From Mesorhizobium sp. WSM3862 (GTDB lineage Bacteria > Pseudomonadota > Alphaproteobacteria > Rhizobiales > Rhizobiaceae): DNA of 64,000 nucleotides. Location: positions 372,001-436,000 of the forward strand of contig NZ_NSGE01000004.1 in the NCBI RefSeq assembly GCF_002294985.1, written 5' to 3'. Position 1 is the stretch's first letter; each line of letters begins with the position of its first letter. This document shows positions 8,222-16,341 of the stretch, piece after piece. Both the position numbers and the translations under genes were made by a program. A model generated the notes under the pieces. The model did not search any database. It saw nothing but the letters and a program-made list of their open reading frames with translations, and was not told where the DNA came from.

Positions 8222-11200
8222 TTACTGAAGGTTGTCGGTCGCCGGGTTCCGCTGCAGCCTTGGTTGGCTTCTTGGCACCAACTGCTGCAGGATATTCGGA
8301 TTGAGGAGCAGGTCCGGATCGATCTCCAAGCCTGGCCGCCTGCGGATCGGGAAGCAATCCGGATACCGGCCGGCCGTTCCGACCGGGCAGCGCCGCCTGA
8401 TGATCGGCTGGCACATGCCATCGATCATCTCCGAGCCCGGCGCGCATACAGCGTCTTCGAACCTGCCGCATCTACCTTCGATCACTTCGGTGCCGCGTGG
8501 ACACACGCAGACGCCGCGTTTGTTGAGGAACTGGCCGCGGATGGAGCATGCTTGCGGCTTCCTGACCGGCACGCAGGCTTTGCCCTTCAACGCCGTCCCC
8601 CTCGGGCAGACGCAATCGCCATCGGCATTGCGCACCTGGCCACGAATGCGGCACTGGCTGGGCGGCTGCTGCCTGTCGGGCACGCAAGCCTTGGCGGCGC
8701 GGTCGACATGCGTGTCCTTGGGGCAGGCGCAGCCATCCGGTGTCGGCACGGCGCCGCGGATCGTGCATTTCGGCGGAGCGACCCGGCAGACGCCGTTCAC
8801 CAGCTCGCCGCGCCGGCATACGCAATTGCCGTCCTGGTCGCGGTACTGGCCGGGACGCAGCGTGCACTGCGGCTCCTGCGGCTGCTCGCTCTGAACGCAT
8901 CTGCCGTTTTCCAGCTCGGCGCCGCGCGGGCAGACGCAGCGTCCGTCCTCGGTCCGGATCTGGCCCTTGAGTAGGACGCAGCGCTGCGGCACTGGCAGCG
9001 GCAGAAGCTTGGTGCCGCCGGACGAGCACTGACCGTTGCGGAATGTGGTGCCGTCCGGGCAGGCGCAGCGGCCGGCCGAGTTGAGCACCATGCCGCCCGA
9101 ACACTGGTTCTTGACCTCACGCTTGCTTGTGAAGGGGTGGCATGCATAGGCCCTGCCGCGGTCGCCTTGCGCGTTGGCTGGGGCGCGCGACAGCAGATCG
9201 CCGCCGCCCTGCACCGGCGTGTTTGGCGAGAGTACCCCGACGCAGTTCTGTCCGCTGACCGTACCCCGCAGAGTGGCAAGGCGCGCGTCGTCGGGAAGGA
9301 CCACTGTGACATGATGCGTATGGCTTTCGCCGGCGCCCAGCGTCAGATTGGCGATGCAGGACGCCGGCAGCGTCGCCGGCTCCGGCGAGCAGCCGAAAGG
9401 CGGGTCGATCGCGGTGATCTTGACACCCTCCAGCCTGCCGAGACCGTCGATGCCGACCGCATCGCCGATGCGGACCGGACCGGAGAAGGCATTTGGCCCC
9501 TCATTCGTGATGGTGATCTCGAACGAGCAGGGCGCACCTGGCTGGCATTCGCTGTCGCCGGTCTTCTCGACGCGGATCGTGGAGGCCCCACCGCCTTTCG
9601 CGCAAGCCTGGCCGATCGGATAGACGATGTCGTCGCGGGGCGCCGGCCCAAAAGAGCCGCGCGCGCAGTTCTCGAACGCGTCATTGCCGCCGACCGTCAC
9701 GTCGAAGTGCCGGCTGGTTCCGGGCGTCATGACGGCGCCGGCAATCTGGCAAGACAGCATGTTGGCGGGCACTGGCCCGCAGTTCCAGTCGGCGCCGTCC
9801 GGGGTCACGGTCCGGATAGCGACCGGCGCGCCGCCCGACACCAGCGTGGCGGCATCGTTGACCCGCACCGGACCGGTGAGGGCAGCAGTGCCGGCATTGG
9901 TCACGGTGATGCGGCAGGACACCGAGGACGCCCCGGCCAGCGAGCTCTCGCACGCCTTGGTGATGCGCAGGCCGGGCTTGGCGCCATTCGGACGGCGGAT
10001 GCGCTCGGTCGCGCAGGCCTTGTTGTTCGCGAGGTCGACCTCGCCGGCAATGGCCTTCACCTCGGCGCAGTTCTCGACCGTGTCCGGCCGGTAGGTTGCC
10101 GGCATGACCGTTTTGACGACGATCGGCGTCGAGGCACCCGGCGGCAGCGAGATGCCGGCATTGTCGCAGCGGAACTGGCCGGGGCCGTTCGGCCCGCAGG
10201 TCCATGGCGGGCTGGGCCCGAAGGCCGAGGAGGTCGGCGCGCCGCCCGGATAGGTGTCGATCACGGTCAGCGGCCCGTGGTAGGTGCTGGTGCCGTTGTT
10301 GATGATATCGATCACGAAGCTGCAGATGCCGTCCGGCGTGCAGACCGGCATGCGGGCGCGCTTCTTCAGCATCAGGTCGACCTTCTTCTCGGCCGCAGGC
10401 TGGCACTGGGGATCGCGATCGCCACGGCGGCAGACCGGGATCGAGGCGCAGCCGCGATCGTTCTGCTGGCTGCCGAACAGCGGCTTGCCGCTCGCCTGGT
10501 AGTCATAGGCGGCGCAATTGCGCAGCACGCTGCCCTGCCAGCCGCCGGCCGGCTTGAAGCCGAGCTTGAGGACGGCGGAGGCGCCCGGGTTGAGCGTGGT
10601 TGCCGGATGGGTGCAGGTCATCGGCGTCGTCCCGGGCGCGCAGACCCAGGGTGGGTTCGGTCCCGACGACAGCACCGACCCGGCCGGCAATGACACCTCG
10701 TCGAGCACGATCTTGCCGTTATAGGGCGCATCGCCGACATTGGTGACCGTGATGGTGAAGTCGCAGCCGCCGGACATCGTGCAGCGCGGCACCTCTGCCC
10801 ACTTCTCCACCTTGAGGTCGGGCTGCTTTTCGGGCGGGCACCTGAGATCACGCGGAATGTCAATGTCGATCTCCTGCGTGCAGCAAAGTCCCCAGCCTTC
10901 CTTCGGCCCGGCATAGGTGTCGATGCCGGTGACGACGAGATGGATGGCCTCGCCCGGCGAGGCGCCGCTGATCTTCCAGTTCAACACGCCGCCGCCGGCA
11001 GGTACCTGCTGGGTGTCGGTGGCGATGGTGATGCCGGGTGTCGTCGTCGACAGCTGCACCCATTTGCCGGCCATCTCCGGACCGACCGGCATGCGATAGA
11101 TGAAGGCGCCGCCGGGCACGCAGTCGACCGTGCCGCGTTCGACCTTGAAGCATTCCTTGCTGGGAGGCGGAGGCGGCGGGTTGCACTTGCTCAGGTCGAT

Positions 11201-11947
11201 CGTGATCGAGGTTTTCACGCCGGTGAGGAAATCGGCGTCGTCGGGCTTGTCCGGATCCTGCGAGGGGATCGTGGTTGCCGGGCCGCCCCTGAAGGCCACC
11301 TTCATCTCACCCTGGTTATCGACCGTTGCCGGCGCGGCGAAGGCGGCATGGTCTATCTTGGCCGTGATCCGGAAAGTGATCACGCGTTCGTCGGCAGGGC
11401 CGACGCCGTCGAGGTTCGAAGCGCTGATCCGGAAATTGGAAACGCTTGCCGTATCGTTTGGACCGGCCGATGTGCTGATCGAAGCAGCGGGCAGCTGTCC
11501 GCCGGAAGCGCCCGTGCCGTCGCCGACGACGTCGACGCTGACGATCTGCAAGCCGTGCGGCAGCTGGTCCTTGAAGTCGAGCCTTGTCGCCTTCAGAAGG
11601 GCCGCCACGCTTGGCCGGTCGAAGTCCTGCGGGTCGCCATGGATGCCGAAGCTCAAGACGTATTCGACGCTATCGCAGCCTCTTAGGGCACCCTTCTTGG
11701 TGAAGAAGGGTATGATCCGTCCGAGCTCCGGATTGATGCCGCGCGATCCAGCCGTGATTTCCGGATTGGCGATCTGGCCGGCCGGTGCCTTGTCCTGCGC
11801 AAGCGCCGGCACTGCCGGCATCATGGCGATCGCGACACCGGCCGCCATCAGCCAGCGCGCGCCGCGCCTCGCGTATGACAGGGGTTTCATGATCGTGCCC
11901 ATGACGATTTTGCGCGAGGCAGGGCGGGAAAGGACGAGACCGCTCAT
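8222..11947 (-). CDS. Large secreted protein with four DUF11 repeats and a C-terminal cysteine-repeat array
   Basis: 1241 residues from the ATG at 11947, which overlaps the previous stop (ATGA) and has GAGGAGGG about 6 nt upstream. A signal peptide spans about residues 17-50 (core LMAAGVAIAMM, cleavage after ALA). Residues 60-255 form a beta-rich segment. A proline run and a Cys-containing segment with CC at 355-356 follow. Four DUF11-like modules then start near 377, each with a short Cys pair and an ITVTNxG core (FTITVTNVG, FVIDIINNG, CRITVTNAG, FEITITNEG). After about residue 960 come six repeats of the form C-x(3-4)-G-x(6)-G-x-C-x-CP-x-G-x(5)-G-x-C, resembling EB/EGF-like modules, then an Arg/Pro-rich tail. 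Probably exported and surface or periplasmic. Function unknown; translated with the upstream secreted gene. Confidence 0.75.
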   Translation of the reverse strand: MSGLVLSRPASRKIVMGTIMKPLSYARRGARWLMAAGVAIAMMPAVPALAQDKAPAGQIANPEITAGSRGINPELGRIIPFFTKKGALRGCDSVEYVLSFGIHGDPQDFDRPSVAALLKATRLDFKDQLPHGLQIVSVDVVGDGTGASGGQLPAASISTSAGPNDTASVSNFRISASNLDGVGPADERVITFRITAKIDHAAFAAPATVDNQGEMKVAFRGGPATTIPSQDPDKPDDADFLTGVKTSITIDLSKCNPPPPPPSKECFKVERGTVDCVPGGAFIYRMPVGPEMAGKWVQLSTTTPGITIATDTQQVPAGGGVLNWKISGASPGEAIHLVVTGIDTYAGPKEGWGLCCTQEIDIDIPRDLRCPPEKQPDLKVEKWAEVPRCTMSGGCDFTITVTNVGDAPYNGKIVLDEVSLPAGSVLSSGPNPPWVCAPGTTPMTCTHPATTLNPGASAVLKLGFKPAGGWQGSVLRNCAAYDYQASGKPLFGSQQNDRGCASIPVCRRGDRDPQCQPAAEKKVDLMLKKRARMPVCTPDGICSFVIDIINNGTSTYHGPLTVIDTYPGGAPTSSAFGPSPPWTCGPNGPGQFRCDNAGISLPPGASTPIVVKTVMPATYRPDTVENCAEVKAIAGEVDLANNKACATERIRRPNGAKPGLRITKACESSLAGASSVSCRITVTNAGTAALTGPVRVNDAATLVSGGAPVAIRTVTPDGADWNCGPVPANMLSCQIAGAVMTPGTSRHFDVTVGGNDAFENCARGSFGPAPRDDIVYPIGQACAKGGGASTIRVEKTGDSECQPGAPCSFEITITNEGPNAFSGPVRIGDAVGIDGLGRLEGVKITAIDPPFGCSPEPATLPASCIANLTLGAGESHTHHVTVVLPDDARLATLRGTVSGQNCVGVLSPNTPVQGGGDLLSRAPANAQGDRGRAYACHPFTSKREVKNQCSGGMVLNSAGRCACPDGTTFRNGQCSSGGTKLLPLPVPQRCVLLKGQIRTEDGRCVCPRGAELENGRCVQSEQPQEPQCTLRPGQYRDQDGNCVCRRGELVNGVCRVAPPKCTIRGAVPTPDGCACPKDTHVDRAAKACVPDRQQPPSQCRIRGQVRNADGDCVCPRGTALKGKACVPVRKPQACSIRGQFLNKRGVCVCPRGTEVIEGRCGRFEDAVCAPGSEMIDGMCQPIIRRRCPVGTAGRYPDCFPIRRRPGLEIDPDLLLNPNILQQLVPRSQPRLQRNPATDNLQ

Positions 11948-13938
11948 CTGTCCCTCCTCGGCGCTTCGCACTCGACGGCCGGCGTCCTCAGTGGCAGCGT
12001 CAACTTGCAGCAAGGATAGTAGCCGCCCTTGTCCCGGTCGGACTTCCGGTAGAAGCAGAGCCCGACATTGACGGTGTCGCCCGGATTATGGCCGGTTATG
12101 CCGATCGTGTAGGGCTTGCCCGGCGCATGCGACATGGGTGAGGTTACTCCGACGCCCGGTGTCTTGGACAAAGCCTTGATCGAATCGCCGCCAAAGCCGG
12201 CGTGGTCATGGAGATAGAGGTCGGCCTGGAGGCCGCGGGGTGTGCAGAAATACTGCACGTCCTCGACATCGACGCATGGGGGCAGGTTGCCGGGCGGTGG
12301 GAAGTCCGGCGGATAGACGGGAGGCAGGAAGCCGCCAGGGATTTCCTCATAATAGCCGGCGCGGCGCTCGCAGGGGCGCCAGACCCTCACGTCGCCGACA
12401 TGACCCTGGACGTCGGGGTTCTCGAAATAGCCGTCGAAGTCGACGAACCAGGAGCCGAAGGGCGGCACGTTTGCCGGCTTGACCAGCTTGTTTGGCGTGA
12501 GCTGCACGCCATGCACGGCAAGCGGCCCGCCGGCGGCGAGGCGCTCGGCAAGCTCCGGATTGTCGCGCAATTTGTCGCCGGTGTTCACGACCGTGTCAGT
12601 GCAGACCGAGGTGTCAAGATTGCCTTCGGGGTCGTAGCGGTATTGTAGGTCGACGCCGCCTGCCGACTGACGGTTGCCCTGCGGGAAGCCGACCGCATAT
12701 TCCTGCGGCACCTCGGCCCAGACCGATTCCGTTGCCGGATCGTCCGGATCCTCGCGCTGGTAGCGGATCACCGCGCCTTTGCCCGTCTCGGCGAAGCGGC
12801 TGTAATCGTAGCGGTTCTCGACCGGGCCGCGCTGGGCGAGATACATGAAACCCTGATTGTCGAAGGCGATATCGGTGACGGCATAATCTTGGTCGGCCTT
12901 GACCGTCAGTTCCCAGCGCGGATCGCGGCCAAAACCCCCGTCGCTTGCAATGCCGACCGACCAGATTTCGGCTTTCTCGCCTACGGAATAGTAGAGCCGC
13001 CCGCCATGGTAGGCGACGGCCCAGACGCGGCGCGCATCCTGCGTATAGCCCCAGGTTCGGGGGTCTTCCGAATCGAAGGCAGTGTCGTGGATGTCCATCA
13101 CGGCGCCGTCGTCGGCGACCGGGGCCAGCCCATGCGCGGGACGCCCGGCAACGCCATGGTCGAAGCTGTCGATCAGATTGCCCTCGATATCGATGCGGTG
13201 GATGAGCCCGGTATCGAGATCCGAAGCGAAGAACTCACGATGGGTCGGATCGAAGGCGAGGTTGCCGATGCCGGGCCCGCTGTTGGTATCGATGTCGGCG
13301 AATTTCGAGACGGCGCCCGAGATACCGTCGATCTTCCAGATGGTGCCCGGTCCGCCGCCATTTTCGGTGCCGAACTGGCCGTTCATGAAGACGGCGCCGG
13401 CGGCGCCGCGGCGCTGTCGCTCAGGCCGCCCGTCCTCGTCGGTGTCGGGCGTGACGATCTCGATGCCGTGCAGCGAGGTCGCCGCCGCATAGAGGTTCGG
13501 AATGCCCGACGGCACCCCATCGCGCACGCCGTCGTCATAGGTGAGGCTGAACACCTCGCCGATCTGGCCGGCTGTCACCTCGAAGGGCGGCGGCGTGTAG
13601 ACGAGCTGGCCCGAAGCTGGGCCGCCGAGTTGCGAGACGTTGAAAATGCGCAACGAGGCCTGCGAAGTGTCGATGAAGGTTTCGTCGACCGGGTCGACGC
13701 CGGGCGGCAGGCCGCCCTTTTCGGAATCGGGAGAGCCGAAATCCGGGATGATCGTGCCGGGGAAGCCGGTCACCGCCATCGAGCCCGGATAGATGATCTG
13801 GGTTTCCTGAGCCTTTGCCGCACCGCCGAGGCAAAAGCCGGCAGCCAGTGCCAGGGCAAGCATTCCGCTGGTGGTCACGATCGCACGGCGCAAACCGCCG
13901 CCGCGAAAAGACACGAACGAGCCGCGGTCGCGAGACAT
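11944..13938 (-). CDS. Secreted beta-propeller-like protein of unknown function
   Basis: 664 residues from the ATG at 13938, preceded by GGGGGGAG; a longer frame to 14214 exists but lacks a signal sequence and a ribosome site. The signal peptide spans about residues 16-43 (hydrophobic LALALAAGF, cleavage after AKA). Residues 100-450 have recurring propeller-blade phrases (GNLAFDPTHREFFASDL, RRVWAVAYHGGRLYYSVG, VTDIAFDNQGFMYLAQRG). A Pro-rich stretch near 560 follows. The last ~58 residues carry a CC motif (643-644) that looks like a segment of the downstream protein. The stop overlaps that gene's ATG, so the two are coupled and probably act together outside the cytoplasm. No catalytic motif recognised. 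Confidence 0.7.
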   Translation of the reverse strand: MSRDRGSFVSFRGGGLRRAIVTTSGMLALALAAGFCLGGAAKAQETQIIYPGSMAVTGFPGTIIPDFGSPDSEKGGLPPGVDPVDETFIDTSQASLRIFNVSQLGGPASGQLVYTPPPFEVTAGQIGEVFSLTYDDGVRDGVPSGIPNLYAAATSLHGIEIVTPDTDEDGRPERQRRGAAGAVFMNGQFGTENGGGPGTIWKIDGISGAVSKFADIDTNSGPGIGNLAFDPTHREFFASDLDTGLIHRIDIEGNLIDSFDHGVAGRPAHGLAPVADDGAVMDIHDTAFDSEDPRTWGYTQDARRVWAVAYHGGRLYYSVGEKAEIWSVGIASDGGFGRDPRWELTVKADQDYAVTDIAFDNQGFMYLAQRGPVENRYDYSRFAETGKGAVIRYQREDPDDPATESVWAEVPQEYAVGFPQGNRQSAGGVDLQYRYDPEGNLDTSVCTDTVVNTGDKLRDNPELAERLAAGGPLAVHGVQLTPNKLVKPANVPPFGSWFVDFDGYFENPDVQGHVGDVRVWRPCERRAGYYEEIPGGFLPPVYPPDFPPPGNLPPCVDVEDVQYFCTPRGLQADLYLHDHAGFGGDSIKALSKTPGVGVTSPMSHAPGKPYTIGITGHNPGDTVNVGLCFYRKSDRDKGGYYPCCKLTLPLRTPAVECEAPRRDR

Positions 13939-14263
13939 TGAGCTCCCCCCGAAGTCTTCGGAAGAACCCTCCGATTTCGCCGCGCAAAACAAGGTAAGTC
14001 GCAGCGTTCCGGCTCGTTCGTCCCTGATAGAATTGTCTGTTTTCCGCCTGTTCACGATACGCCGGGTGCCTGGCAGGGTCAACGGAATCAGCCGAAAGCC
14101 GAGCGCGTCGTCTCCATCCCGAAGCCGATGATCGCGCCGAGCTCCTGTTGCTTTCTCGGACCACCGCGGCTCTGGATTTCTGATCATACGGGCTCCCTTT
14201 CCGGCCCGCGCCATGCGGCGCCTGGCCGTCAGTCGCAGGCTGAGGCGGAAAGGTTCAATGCGG

Positions 14264-14367
14264 TCTAGAGCAATTCGAGAAAAAGTGTGAGCGGTTTTCC
14301 GTCCGGAATTGCGTCAGAACAAACAAGCCCGAGCATTTCGTCGTTTCCGTGAAACGGTGAAATGCTC
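14264..14367. repeat. Two adjacent palindromic rhizobial-type repeats
   Basis: The first (about 14264-14311) has the arms CAATTC / GAATTG around AGTGTGAGCGGTTTTCCGTC. The second (14331-14367) is a hairpin with outer arms GAGCATTTC / GAAATGCTC and inner arms CGTTTC / GAAACG. Both types recur between genes in Mesorhizobium-like genomes in my experience. They occupy the middle of the 554-bp gene-free stretch 13939-14492. The rest of that stretch shows no gene; its 13939-14060 part should hold the promoter of the secreted-protein operon. Confidence 0.6.
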
Positions 14368-14492
14368 CAGGCGCCCGGCTGGTAGAGCTGTCTTTGCCCG
14401 TCTCATGCAAGTCGCCGAAAAGAGAGCAGCGATTTTGGCATCAGCCCCGAAGCGCGGCGCTTGAATTCTCGACGCGACGCGCCTTGGCAAAA

Positions 14493-15434
14493 TCACCAGA
14501 TCCACTCGCCTCTGCCGAGCACGGAGACCGCCTCGACGATGCGGGTGAAGCTCGCGCGAGCACGACCGACCGTATGCCGGGCTCTCAAATAGCTGTGCAC
14601 CAGCCCCTGTTCTTCGAACCAGTAGGCATACCCGCCGGCCGCGACGACGCGGTCGCGATAGGCCTCGCCGTCTGAGGACAGCGGGTCGCATTGGGCTGTG
14701 ATCAGCACTGTCGGCGGGAGATAGGCGAAATTGGCGTCGGCGAGCGGCGACAGCGTGAGGTCGCCGGTCCGGTCCACGCCGCCGGTGCGAATGTTCAGGT
14801 AGAATTCGATATCGCGCAGGGTCAGCATCGGCGCGTCAGCATGCGCCACATAGGAGCCGCGCGAGTGGTCGCCCCCGAGGCTGGGATAGATCAGCACCTG
14901 GCCGGCCGGCTTCTTGACGTGACCGCGCGTTGCGTGGGCAACGGCGGCGCAGAGGTTTCCGCCGGCGCTGTCGCCGCAAAGCAGGACAGGGCAAACATAG
15001 GTCTTGGCGGCCCATTCAAAGGCGCTTAGCACGTCGTCGAAGGCGGCCGGATGCAGATGTTCCGGCGCCAGCCGGTAAACGACCGAGACCACCTCGTAGC
15101 CGGTGCGGGCGCACAGCTCGGCGCAGACATCGTCATGGCTGTCCAGCCCGCCGAGGATGAATCCGCCGCCATGAACATAGAGCACCATTGCGGCGCTGTT
15201 CGTTTCCGCGTTGCTATAGATGCGGATCGGGATGCTGGCGGTCGGCGTGGCGATGGCGGTCGTTTCGACCGTCACGCCTTGCGGATAGCCGGCGAAGAAC
15301 TCGCGGCACATCCGGTCGTAGATCGCCCGCTGCTCTGCGATCGTGTAGTCGATCGTGTCGGGCGGGTAATAGGAATTGGTCTTCTCGATGAAAGCCCAGG
15401 TCTCGGCGTCGATGAGGGTCTTGTAGTCGGTCAT
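14493..15434 (-). CDS. Alpha/beta-fold hydrolase of the hormone-sensitive-lipase family
   Basis: 313 residues; the ATG at 15434 is chosen because the longer upstream frame runs through an intergenic repeat and is only proline- and arginine-rich. Family motifs are clear: oxyanion-hole HGGG near residue 92, nucleophile elbow GDSAG near 157, the acid in CDPLS near 255 and the catalytic His in LVHSYLR near 285. Such enzymes hydrolyse short acyl esters, and some act on thioesters. It is the last gene of the carnitine-type cluster, so release of a carnitine or betaine moiety from an ester or CoA thioester is possible, but this is inference. The intergenic repeat separates it from caiD. Confidence 0.75.
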   Translation of the reverse strand: MTDYKTLIDAETWAFIEKTNSYYPPDTIDYTIAEQRAIYDRMCREFFAGYPQGVTVETTAIATPTASIPIRIYSNAETNSAAMVLYVHGGGFILGGLDSHDDVCAELCARTGYEVVSVVYRLAPEHLHPAAFDDVLSAFEWAAKTYVCPVLLCGDSAGGNLCAAVAHATRGHVKKPAGQVLIYPSLGGDHSRGSYVAHADAPMLTLRDIEFYLNIRTGGVDRTGDLTLSPLADANFAYLPPTVLITAQCDPLSSDGEAYRDRVVAAGGYAYWFEEQGLVHSYLRARHTVGRARASFTRIVEAVSVLGRGEWIW

Positions 15435-15446
15435 GAGCACTCCCTT

Positions 15447-15551
15447 GCCTCCCCTCGATGAGGGAGGTCGCCGCGAAGCGGCGGGTGGGGGTGGCGGCGC
15501 TTCACCCCACCCCGGACCTTCGGTCCGACCCTCCCCATCGAGGGGAGGGTA
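15447..15551. repeat. Inverted-repeat element between caiD-like gene and hydrolase
   Basis: The arms TGCCTCCCCTCGATGAGGGA and the reverse complement of CATCGAGGGGAGGGT fold over about 105 bp, with inner hairpins such as GGACCTTCGGTCC. Only 7 bp separate it from the upstream stop codon. Likely a REP-like element within an operon, where it could change mRNA stability. Confidence 0.55.
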
Positions 15552-15558
15552 AGCGGGA

Positions 15559-16341
15559 TTACTTCCCCTTCCACACCGGATCGCGCTTCTCCGCAAAGGC
15601 GCGGAAGCCTTCCATATTGTCCTCCGAGCCGTAGAGGATATCGACCGTCGGCAGTTGCCTGCGCGTCACCTTGTTCATGGCCTCCTGGAAGGTCAGCGCC
15701 TCGGCCACGCGCGCCGTCTCCTTGATCGCGGCGAAGACCAGCGGCGGGCCGCTGGCCAAAAGCCGCGCGATTTCCCAGACGCGGTCCTCCAGCTTCTCCT
15801 TGGGCAGCACCTCGTTGACCAGGCCCCAGCGATGCGCTTCCGCCACGTCCATCCAACGGCCGGTGAGGAGAAGGTCCATGGCGATATGGTAGGGAATGCG
15901 TTTCGGCAGCTTGATCGTCGCGGCGTCGGCCAGCGTGCCGGCGCGAATCTCGGGCAGCGCGAAGGAAGAATGGTCAGAGGCGTAGATCAGGTCGCAGGAC
16001 AGCGCCAGCTCGAAGCCGCCGCCCACCGCCATGCCGTTGACGCAAGCTATCACCGGCTTGTTCAAGTCGCGCAGTTCCTGCAGCCCGGCAAAGCCGCCGA
16101 CGCCGTAGTCGCCGTCGACCGCGTCGCCGGCCGCAGCCGCCTTCAGGTCCCAGCCGGCGCAGAAGAACTTGTCTCCGGCCGTCTTGACGATGGCGACGCG
16201 CAAGCCGGGATCGTCGCGGAACGCCTTGAACGTCTCGCCCATCAGCCGTGAGGTCTTGAGGTCGATGGCATTGGCCTTGGGCCGGTCGAGCGTGACTTCC
16301 AGGATCGTGCCTTCGCGGCGAGTGGTGATGACGTCAGCCAT
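15559..16341 (-). CDS. caiD: Crotonobetainyl-CoA hydratase / carnitinyl-CoA dehydratase (CaiD-like)
   Basis: 260 residues, crotonase fold. The alignment I remember with E. coli CaiD is unusually close: ILEVTLDRPKANAID at the N-terminus, FFCAGWDLKAAA near residue 60, GGFAGLQELRDLNKPVIA, the oxyanion segment GGGFELALSCDLI near 105-117, and the C-terminal RDPVWKGK, nearly identical to CaiD's end. CaiD hydrates crotonobetainyl-CoA to L-carnitinyl-CoA. I chose the ATG at 16341, which overlaps the upstream synthetase gene by 8 nt. A synthetase, an acyl-CoA dehydrogenase and carnitine dehydrogenase in the same operon fit a CoA-dependent gamma-butyrobetaine to carnitine route. Confidence 0.82.
   Translation of the reverse strand: MADVITTRREGTILEVTLDRPKANAIDLKTSRLMGETFKAFRDDPGLRVAIVKTAGDKFFCAGWDLKAAAAGDAVDGDYGVGGFAGLQELRDLNKPVIACVNGMAVGGGFELALSCDLIYASDHSSFALPEIRAGTLADAATIKLPKRIPYHIAMDLLLTGRWMDVAEAHRWGLVNEVLPKEKLEDRVWEIARLLASGPPLVFAAIKETARVAEALTFQEAMNKVTRRQLPTVDILYGSEDNMEGFRAFAEKRDPVWKGK

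Noticed and set aside
9137..10693. 518-codon open frame on the plus strand
   Set aside because: It is antisense to the DUF11 gene, whose frame has a signal peptide, repeat domains and ribosome site; the antisense product is Arg/Ala/Gly-rich with no domain.
15435..15596. 54-residue extension of the HSL-family hydrolase
   Set aside because: The extension is translation of the intergenic inverted repeat and the end of caiD; it is Pro/Gly/Arg-rich with no family match.
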